NCBI RefSeq assembly: GCF_016656965.1 | Contig: NZ_CP067977.1 | Span: 1,946,501-2,010,500 of the forward strand | DNA length: 64,000 bases | From: Brevundimonas vitisensis | GTDB lineage: Bacteria > Pseudomonadota > Alphaproteobacteria > Caulobacterales > Caulobacteraceae | Direction of reading: 5' to 3' | In this document: positions 56,791-64,000 of the stretch, piece after piece | Layout: each line of letters starts with the position of its first letter | Numbering within the stretch: position 1 is the first letter of the stretch | Notes under the pieces: generated by a model | Told to the model about the DNA's origin: nothing | Seen by the model: the letters and a program-made list of their open reading frames with translations, nothing else | The model's database searches: none | Translations under genes and position numbers: made by a program

Positions 56791-58254
56791 CTAGCGCGAG
56801 AAATGCAGGCTGACGATGGCCCCCGGCGCGGCGTCAGCGATCGTCATGCGCCCGCCGTGTCGCCGCACGATGGCCCGCACGAAGGGCAGGCCCATGCCAT
56901 GGCTTTCCGGTCCGTCGCCCTGCGGCTTCGGACGAGCGGGAGCCTTACCGACCATGGCGGGGTCGATCCCGGGGCCCTGGTCGGTCACCGACAGAATGCC
57001 GCCCGTGCCTTCGCGGGTGGCTTTCAGGACCACCTTCCCCCCGTCGGGCGAGAACTTCACCGCATTGTCCACCAGATTGGCCACTGCGCGCTGCAACAGC
57101 GACTGCACGCCCAGCACCGACACCGGCTCCACTTCGGCCACAAGCTGGATGCCCCGCGCCTCGGCCAGGGGCTCATAGAGTTCGACCGCCGCCAGAGCCA
57201 GTTCGTCCAGCCGGACAATCTCGAACGCCCAGGCCTCGCCGTCCCGCAAGGCCATGGTCTCGGTCATGGCACGGGTCAGCTGGGCCAGATCCCACTCGGC
57301 CGCCTCAGTGAGTTCGCGCCTGTCCTCGAGGTCCTGCGCCTCACGCAAGGCGGCCAGACGGGTCGCCGCGCGCGCCAACGGCGTACGGAAATCATGCGCC
57401 AGCTGGTCTGAGGAATCGCGCAGCCAGCTCAGCAATTCTTCCAGCCGGTCCAGCGTCCGGTTCACCTGGGCCGTCAGTTCCGTCAGTTCGGGGGCCACGC
57501 CAACCTCGGGGGCGCGGCGCGAGAAGTCGCCCACCGCCGCCCGATCCAGGGTCTGGCTGACCTGCGCCAGGGCGGTCGTCAGCCTGCGCCGGGCGAACAC
57601 CGAGGCCGTCAGTCCGGACAGAAGGATCAGCCCGCCTGCCAGGCCCACGGCCAGCACCGCCCGCCCCCAGGCTGCGCCCGACCGGTCCACGACCCGCCCC
57701 ACGATGATGTCCAGCGAGCCGGCGGGGCGGCGCACCATGACGACATCGACCGACCGGCCCGGACACAGGACACCCTTGGCCAGCCGAACGGCATAGACGT
57801 CCTGACCCAGCCGGGGCAGAGGCTCTGCCCGCACCGTTTCCAGCGCCGCCAGGCCGGCGGGCTTGCCGACCGGGGCCTTGATGAACCGGACGCCGGCGCC
57901 CCCGCGCCCTGTCCGGCAGGTTTCCTCCAGACTGGTGGCGTCACGCGCAGGGCCGCTCTGGAAGGCTGCCAGCCAGGCCGACAGGAAGGCGGCGTCGGCG
58001 GCGGTCAGGGTCTCGGCCGTCAGGCTGGCCTCGACGCCCAGCTTGGAAACCATCGCCCCATAGTCGGCCAAGGCGTCCAGGGCGGCCTGTTCCTGCTGGT
58101 CCATCCGCACGGCCCGGCCCATGGCCAGCAGGGAGCCGGTCAGGGCCAGGGCCGCCAGTACGGCGATGGCCGCTGACAACTGGGTCGTGGTCCGCCGCGA
58201 CAGCCAGCCGCGAACCCCGCCCGGCCCGAGTCCCAGGGGCGCCGTCTCAGCCAC
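56791..58254 (-). CDS. Sensor histidine kinase with HAMP domain
   Basis: A 487-residue inner-membrane kinase. Two membrane segments (about residues 28-48 and 195-218) flank a periplasmic domain, then HAMP, and the dimerisation helix with His287 in DQLAHDFRTPLARAATRL. The ATPase domain carries NLVDNAVKFSPDGGK, VTDQGPGIDPA and HGMGLPFVRAIVRRHGGRMT. The EnvZ-like class is clear; the signal is not. Its start overlaps the response-regulator stop by eight bases, so the pair is translationally coupled. Confidence 0.94.
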   Translation of the reverse strand: MAETAPLGLGPGGVRGWLSRRTTTQLSAAIAVLAALALTGSLLAMGRAVRMDQQEQAALDALADYGAMVSKLGVEASLTAETLTAADAAFLSAWLAAFQSGPARDATSLEETCRTGRGGAGVRFIKAPVGKPAGLAALETVRAEPLPRLGQDVYAVRLAKGVLCPGRSVDVVMVRRPAGSLDIIVGRVVDRSGAAWGRAVLAVGLAGGLILLSGLTASVFARRRLTTALAQVSQTLDRAAVGDFSRRAPEVGVAPELTELTAQVNRTLDRLEELLSWLRDSSDQLAHDFRTPLARAATRLAALREAQDLEDRRELTEAAEWDLAQLTRAMTETMALRDGEAWAFEIVRLDELALAAVELYEPLAEARGIQLVAEVEPVSVLGVQSLLQRAVANLVDNAVKFSPDGGKVVLKATREGTGGILSVTDQGPGIDPAMVGKAPARPKPQGDGPESHGMGLPFVRAIVRRHGGRMTIADAAPGAIVSLHFSR

Positions 58255-59068
58255 CGTGGGGAACGCTCAGGTCGCGGAAAACCAGGCTCTGGCTGCGGGC
58301 CGAGACGATCAGGGGGTGCAGGCTGTCAGGCAAGTCCGGACACTGGTCCTTGAGCCGGCGGCGCAGGGCGCTGATCCGGGCATCGATGATGTTGACGTAG
58401 TTGTCGGGCAGAAATTTCCACTCCACCCAGCACCGATCCCACAGCATGGTCTTGGTCACCGGCTGGCCCCGGGCGGTCATCAGTTCGCAGACGATGGCGA
58501 ACTCGAGCGGGGAAAGGTCCACCAGACACGGCTCCGCCCCCGGTGCTTCGAACCGCAGGGTCCGGGCCCCGGGCGACAGGCGGAACGGTCCATTGACGAT
58601 GTCGGCCCCGGCGGGCGGGGCCCGGCGCGAAGCCCGGCGAAGCTGTGAGGCGATGCGGGCCAGTAGCTCCTCGTCCCCCACCGGCTTGGCCAGATAGTCG
58701 TCGGCCCCGTTCAACAGGCCCTCGACCTTCTGCCGTTCCCCGCCCAGGGCGGTCAGCATCAGGACCGGCGCATCGCAAGAGGGCCCGTGACCGGCGCGGA
58801 TGCGCTTCAGCGTTTCCAGCCCGTCCATCCCCGCGGTCAACCGGTCCAGGATCAGGATGTCATAGGGGTGACGCCCGGCGGCCTCCAGCGCGCCTTCTCC
58901 GGTGTCGAAGCGATCGACCTGGGCAAAGCCGGATTTCAGCAGCCGCCCGGCGACGTGCTCGGCCAGGGCCGGTTCATCCTCCAGCACCAGGGCCCGGCGA
59001 CCGGCGAATACCTCGGCCAGCTGGGCAAAGGGATCGGCGGCTTCGATGGTGGCGGAATCCTGATCCAA
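58247..59068 (-). CDS. OmpR-family response regulator
   Basis: Partner of the overlapping kinase gene. The receiver (about 25-140) has phospho-Asp75 in LILDRLTAGMDGLETL, the acidic pair in LVLEDEPALAEHV, and Lys in ADDYLAKPVGDEELL. The winged-helix DNA-binding domain (about 165-260) shows LSPLEFAIVCELMTARGQPV, DRCWVEWKFLPDNYVNIID and ISALRRRLKD. The TTG at 59068 follows GAAGAGGGGGACGCAGA, a strong ribosome binding site; a more distal TTG at 59119 is possible. Length 273 residues. Confidence 0.92.
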   Translation of the reverse strand: MDQDSATIEAADPFAQLAEVFAGRRALVLEDEPALAEHVAGRLLKSGFAQVDRFDTGEGALEAAGRHPYDILILDRLTAGMDGLETLKRIRAGHGPSCDAPVLMLTALGGERQKVEGLLNGADDYLAKPVGDEELLARIASQLRRASRRAPPAGADIVNGPFRLSPGARTLRFEAPGAEPCLVDLSPLEFAIVCELMTARGQPVTKTMLWDRCWVEWKFLPDNYVNIIDARISALRRRLKDQCPDLPDSLHPLIVSARSQSLVFRDLSVPHGG

Positions 59069-59183
59069 TCTGCGTCCCCCTCTTCGAGGAGACGATACGC
59101 CTCGGACGGACAATGACAATCCAGGCCGACATGATCCTTTCTGACGGCTATGATGGGGTCCATTCCCTTTTCGAGGCCTGCCG

Positions 59184-59957
59184 ATGAAACGCCTGATCCC
59201 GCTGGCCCTGACCGGGGGCCTGGTGACCGCCTGCCAGACCGCGCCCCTGGCTGATGCCGGCTTCCTGTCGGCCTATGACGGCCTGACCGCGCGCGACGAT
59301 ACGGTCCGCGCTTCGATCCGCCAGCGTCGCGACGATGCGGCGGCGGGGGCCATCGAGCGGGTCTATCTGGAACCGGCCGTCCTGGTCGGTGATGCCGGGT
59401 CACAGGTGTCGGAGGCCGACCGCGCCCTGGTCCTGCGCGAGGTCGATCGCCAGGTCTGCTACGAGGTCAGCGAGCGGTTCACGGTCGTCCAGACACCGGA
59501 CGGCGCGGCGCGGGTCCGCACCGGCGTCATCCAGATCAATCCGACGGGCCAGGCGGGGTCGGGCGTATCGGCGGTGGCCAATGTGCTGATCCCCGGCCCC
59601 GGCACCTTCCGCGTGCCCGGCACTACCGGCGGTCTGGCCGCGGAAGCGGAGCTGCTGGCCCCCAGCGGAGCCCAGGTGGCGGCCCTGGCCTGGGCGCGCA
59701 ATGCCAATGTCGTCGGCACCGATACGCCTTCCCTGTCGCGCGTCGGCGATGCTCTGCAGATGGCCGAGCCGTTCGGCGATGCCGTGGGCGACGCCATCGC
59801 ACCGACCGGCCGGGAAGCCCGCCCGATCCCGGACCCCGACCCCTGCGCTCGCTATGGCCCCCGCACCCAGCCGGGCGGCTTTGTCACCCGCCTGGTCACC
59901 GGCCTCTATGTGCCCGAGGTCAACACCGGTGCCCGCGAGGACCCCGAGGCCGAATAG
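59184..59957 (+). CDS. DUF3313-type lipoprotein
   Basis: A 257-residue lipoprotein with signal peptide MKRLIPLALTGGLVTAC (lipobox VTAC). The body has FLSAYDGLTARDDTVRASIR, VYLEPAVLVG and VSEADRALVLREVDRQVCYE, in line with the DUF3313 family of unknown function. It is divergent from the two-component pair with a gap of about 115 bases, which makes it a possible target of that regulator. Confidence 0.75.
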   Translation: MKRLIPLALTGGLVTACQTAPLADAGFLSAYDGLTARDDTVRASIRQRRDDAAAGAIERVYLEPAVLVGDAGSQVSEADRALVLREVDRQVCYEVSERFTVVQTPDGAARVRTGVIQINPTGQAGSGVSAVANVLIPGPGTFRVPGTTGGLAAEAELLAPSGAQVAALAWARNANVVGTDTPSLSRVGDALQMAEPFGDAVGDAIAPTGREARPIPDPDPCARYGPRTQPGGFVTRLVTGLYVPEVNTGAREDPEAE

Positions 59958-59997
59958 GGCCCCCGCTCAAGCGACAGGCTCCTGGATCCATTCCCTG

Positions 59998-60129
59998 CCG
60001 TCATTCCGGGGCTTGGCGAAGCCAAGAACCCGGAACCCAGGATGCTGTCGCAGGCCTCCTGGTTGCGTCTGACATACAGGTGGTTGTCCTGGGTTACGGG
60101 TTCGCTCTGCGAGCGCCCCGGAATGACGG
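59998..60129. repeat. 132-bp inverted-repeat element, copy 2
   Basis: CCGTCATTCCGGGGCTTGGC at the left end, CCCCGGAATGACGG at the right, inner arms AACCCGGAACCCAGGA and TCCTGGGTTACGGGTT. It lies between the convergent DUF3313 and gcdH genes. The central 40 or so bases differ from copy 1, while the arms are conserved. Confidence 0.88.
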
Positions 60130-60156
60130 ACTTGTTGGGATCGAAGGGGGTTAAGC

Positions 60157-61347
60157 CTAAAAAGCGCTCTGGCCCGTGATCGCGCGGCCCAGGATCAGGG
60201 CGTGGACGTCGTGCGCACCTTCATAGGTGTTGACGGTTTCCAGGTTCATCGCATGGCGCATGACATGCATCTCGCCGGTGATGCCGGCCCCGCCGTGCAT
60301 GTCGCGGGCCTCGCGGGCGACGGCCAGGGCCTTGCCGCAGTTGTTGCGCTTCATCAGGCTGATCGCCTCGGGCACCCAGGCGCCGGTGTCGAGCAGGCGC
60401 CCGAGGGCATAGGCCCCTTCCAGCCCCAGGAAGATTTCCGTCTGCATGTCGGCCAGCTTCTTCTGGACCAGCTGGCGGCTGGACAGCGGACGCCCGAACA
60501 GCATCCGCTCGCCGACATAGTCGCGCGTGGCGTGGAAACAGAATTCGGCCGCGCCCATGGCCCCCCAGGCGATGCCGTACCGTGCCTTGTTCAGACAGCT
60601 GAAGGGCCCGCGCAGGCCCTTCACGCCCGGCAGCAGATTGGCCTCGGGCACAAAGACGTCGTTCAGGCCTATGTCGCCGGTGATCGAGGCCCGCAGCGAC
60701 AGCTTGTCGCCGATCTTGCCGGTGGTGAAGCCGTCGAAGTCCCGCTCGACGATGAAGCCGCGGATCACGTCATCCAGTTTCGCCCAGACCACGGCCAGGT
60801 CGCTGATCGGCGAGTTGGTGATCCAGTATTTGCCGCCGTTCAGGCGATAGCCGCCGTCCACGGCCACGGCGCGGGTCTTCATCGAGGCCGGGTCCGATCC
60901 GCCGTCCGCCTCGGTCAGGCCGAAACAGCCGATCAGTTCGCCGGCCGCCATGCGCGGCAGGAAGCGCATCTTCTGCTCCTCCGAGCCAAAGGCATAGATC
61001 GGATACATGGCTAGGGACGACTGCACGCTCATGGCGCTGCGGTATCCGCTGTCGACGGCCTCGATCTCGCGCGCGATCAGGCCATAGGCGACATGACTGG
61101 CGTTCGAGCCGCCATACTGTTCCGGCAGCATGGCCCCCAAGAACCCCATTTCGCCCATCTCGGTCATGATGGCGCGATCAAAGGTTTCATCGCGGAAGGC
61201 GGGGACAATGCGCGGCAGCAGCCGATCGCGGGCATAGCCGCGGGCGGCCTCCTGAATCATCCGCTCATCGTCGGTCAGGCGACCGTTCAGGTCGAAGGGA
61301 TCGTCCCAGCGAAAGGTCTGTTGCGGAGCGGTGGAGCCGTCGGCCAT
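60157..61347 (-). CDS. gcdH: Glutaryl-CoA dehydrogenase (acyl-CoA dehydrogenase family)
   Basis: A 396-residue FAD enzyme. [38 protein letters not shown] and the C-terminal [20 protein letters not shown] identify glutaryl-CoA dehydrogenase; the catalytic base is Glu376 in that last motif. It oxidises and decarboxylates glutaryl-CoA to crotonyl-CoA in lysine/tryptophan breakdown, with electrons passing to the ETF encoded at 22547-24242. The acetyl-CoA acetyltransferase nearby could finish the route. Confidence 0.93.
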   Translation of the reverse strand: MADGSTAPQQTFRWDDPFDLNGRLTDDERMIQEAARGYARDRLLPRIVPAFRDETFDRAIMTEMGEMGFLGAMLPEQYGGSNASHVAYGLIAREIEAVDSGYRSAMSVQSSLAMYPIYAFGSEEQKMRFLPRMAAGELIGCFGLTEADGGSDPASMKTRAVAVDGGYRLNGGKYWITNSPISDLAVVWAKLDDVIRGFIVERDFDGFTTGKIGDKLSLRASITGDIGLNDVFVPEANLLPGVKGLRGPFSCLNKARYGIAWGAMGAAEFCFHATRDYVGERMLFGRPLSSRQLVQKKLADMQTEIFLGLEGAYALGRLLDTGAWVPEAISLMKRNNCGKALAVAREARDMHGGAGITGEMHVMRHAMNLETVNTYEGAHDVHALILGRAITGQSAF

Positions 61348-61489
61348 GGCGGATAAGTCCTGAAATCGTCCTGGGCGGGGTTCAAGCGAACGTCAGCGAT
61401 CGTGACGCGGCTCCCCCTGTTCTGGCGCGCGGTTTAGGCCAGAATGGCCGCGTCGGGTAGAGGGCCGCCCGTCGCAGACCGGACCGACC

Positions 61490-61756
61490 ATGAACCGCAC
61501 CTTTCGTCGCCTGTTCGCCGATCATCCCCGCGAGGTGGGGGAAACCTATGGCCACCACCTGCTCACCGCCGGTCGGTTCGGGTTCAGGCTGGCGCGGCTG
61601 TCAGGCATCGCCTTTCTGCACGCCCTGGTGCCGGGGGTCTGCAAGACGACGGTGTCGGACGAAATCCGGCGCATGGCGGCGGACTTGGGAGGCCGGGCCG
61701 AGGAAGCACGCGACACGCGGATGCGACAGGCCGGGGTCTGGGATCCGGGGTTGTGA
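61490..61756 (+). CDS. DUF6356-type small protein
   Basis: An 88-residue protein. LFADHPREVGETYGHHLLTA then GRFGFRLARLSGIAFLHALV resembles DUF6356, small proteins with one hydrophobic segment followed by a charged tail, of unknown function. The ATG at 61490 is divergent from gcdH. Confidence 0.75.
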   Translation: MNRTFRRLFADHPREVGETYGHHLLTAGRFGFRLARLSGIAFLHALVPGVCKTTVSDEIRRMAADLGGRAEEARDTRMRQAGVWDPGL

Positions 61757-61890
61757 TGCCAGGCGTCGGCAACGGCCTTTGACGCCTTGATGCCGCGCTG
61801 CCACAGTCCGAATCCTATCGTGACAGCCAAGCCCGAGTCACGGAACGGTCAAGCTGGTCCGGCTTTTCTATCCGCACACGGAGACCCCTG

Positions 61891-62217
61891 ATGTCCAAGC
61901 GTTCGAGCGACACCGCCCAGAGCAAGCCTGACCTGCGCCTCGTCAATGCCGAGGCCGAGGTTTACGACCTGATGCGCGCGCCCCAGACCACAGCCGACCG
62001 CGTCAAACGGCTGCAGGCAGAGGCTCGCGCCCTTGCTGTCGAACAGCTGGAAGCCTTCGAGCGCTCGCTGCACGCCACGGCGGCCTTGGCAAAGGAAATC
62101 GCCGAAGGCGGTGACGCCTATCCGGTCGGTGCCCGCGAACTGGCCGGTCGCATTTCGACCGACCTGGTGTCCAAGGCCGAAACCATCGCCGCGATCACCC
62201 AGCGCACAGCGCTGTAG
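61891..62217 (+). CDS. Conserved small helical protein of unknown function
   Basis: A 108-residue cytoplasmic protein, largely helical (DRVKRLQAEARALAVEQLEA, LHATAALAKEIAEGGDAYPV) and ending AETIAAITQRTAL. I do not recognise the family by name, but the style is that of small conserved alphaproteobacterial proteins. It is convergent with the acetyltransferase gene. Confidence 0.75.
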   Translation: MSKRSSDTAQSKPDLRLVNAEAEVYDLMRAPQTTADRVKRLQAEARALAVEQLEAFERSLHATAALAKEIAEGGDAYPVGARELAGRISTDLVSKAETIAAITQRTAL

Positions 62218-62245
62218 CCGGCGTCAAAGGCCTGGTCCGGTACCG

Positions 62246-63466
<1,221 letters not shown>

Positions 63467-63624
63467 TCAACGGCCGTCGCTCTCAAGAGCCAAGCGATAG
63501 GGGCTGTGTCCGCGATGCCGCAGGGGGCCGGCTTTCGTCGTCGTGACCCGGTCGATTCAGCCCCTGATCACCAGACCCGTCCCATCTTGAGGAACGAACG
63601 CAGCGGACGGAGGCTTGTCAGCCC

Positions 63625-64000
63625 ATGCTCACGCGACTGAAATCTCTGGCGGCGCGCATCTGGACGCCCGACCACCTGGACATGATCGACCACTATCAGA
63701 CGCGTGCCGAGCGGCTGGCCGACCTGTGGGTGCATATCGTCGGCCTGGTCCTGGCCGGGATCGGCGGCATTGTCCTGGCGGTGCTGTCGGCCCTTTATGG
63801 CGGCATCGGCCTGACAGCGGCGACGGCCATCTATGCCCTGTGCCTGATGGCCATGCTGACCGCCTCGACCATCTACAACTGGACCAACCCCTGCGCCGCG
63901 CGTCCGGTGCTGCGCCGCCTGGACGAAGCGGCCATCTTTCTGATGATCGCCGGCAGCTACACCCCGTTCACGACCCAGCGGTTCGAGGGCGGCTGGGCCC
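63625..64000 (+). CDS. Hemolysin III / PAQR-family membrane protein, 5' part
   Basis: Open from an ATG at 63625 to the window edge (125 codons). After a polar start (HLDMIDHYQTRAERLADLWV) come hydrophobic helices (HIVGLVLAGIGGIVLAVLSA; AATAIYALCLMAMLTASTIY), then NWTNPCAARPVLRRLDEAAI and FLMIAGSYTPFTT, the HlyIII/PAQR signature with its metal-binding Asp region. GGAGG lies 11 bases upstream. The true role of the family in bacteria is unclear; 'hemolysin' is historic. The 3' end is missing. Confidence 0.88.
   Translation, partial: MLTRLKSLAARIWTPDHLDMIDHYQTRAERLADLWVHIVGLVLAGIGGIVLAVLSALYGGIGLTAATAIYALCLMAMLTASTIYNWTNPCAARPVLRRLDEAAIFLMIAGSYTPFTTQRFEGGWA

Overview
The window is a GC-rich, densely coded stretch of bacterial chromosome. 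Its gene content and protein style point to the Caulobacteraceae, most likely Brevundimonas or a close relative. The evidence is an NtrZ-like periplasmic protein, an RNase D-lptC-lptA-lptB cluster, RlmN, an AmpG-type permease next to a hybrid histidine kinase and ComM, a Caulobacter-style sigma-73 promoter in front of groESL, and several families of long intergenic inverted repeats. The genus is an inference; no rRNA gene is present to confirm it.

Layout. 1-4482: leuS (cut by the left edge), a DUF3576 lipoprotein, an NtrZ-like protein and rlmN. 4454-5316: a lower-GC pair, a small membrane protein and a divergent ArsR/SdpR-type regulator. 5319-7205: a DUF72 protein and a zinc alcohol dehydrogenase. 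7309-10228: tRNA-Leu(CAG), RNase D and the LPS-export genes lptC, lptA, lptB. 10244-15300: a small exported protein, pgi, two XRE regulators, tsaB, rimI and fur. 15358-19985: polA, a BaiN-like flavoprotein and a zinc-ribbon protein. 20126-24943: an S9 peptidase lipoprotein, etfBA and two small proteins. 24948-28440: isoaspartyl peptidase, quinone reductase, a DUF1232 protein, an SDR and tRNA-Gly(GCC). 28541-36731: a second S9 peptidase, a K+ channel with a zinc ribbon, dapF, maeB and an AmpG-like permease. 36766-43900: hybrid histidine kinase, comM, rarD, a serine hydrolase, a second HI0933-type flavoprotein and a GreA/B-like factor.

43900-46150 is the clearest accessory segment: a C5-cytosine methyltransferase followed by a NaeI-type restriction endonuclease, in visibly lower-GC DNA between the Gre-like gene and groESL. 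GroESL (46177-48166) has a sigma-73-like promoter and a CIRCE operator with one degenerate half. 48337-56759 holds a TPR protein, a Tyr/Arg/Asp-rich glycine-zipper protein, a 42-residue membrane protein, a TonB-dependent receptor, a sensor-kinase-like protein that lacks its phosphoacceptor His, and an HtrA-type protease. 56791-64000 has a two-component pair, a DUF3313 lipoprotein, glutaryl-CoA dehydrogenase, small conserved proteins, acetyl-CoA acetyltransferase and the start of a hemolysin III family gene.

Functionally most of this is housekeeping: translation and tRNA/rRNA modification, LPS export, central carbon metabolism, folding and envelope maintenance. The parts that stand out are (1) a 30-bp palindromic repeat found in three intergenic copies and once in frame inside a flavoprotein gene, (2) the NaeI-like restriction-modification island, (3) the His-to-Gln sensor kinase, (4) a shared 16-bp motif in front of two adjacent XRE regulators, (5) a structured leader before RNase D, and (6) long inverted repeats placed mainly between convergent genes.
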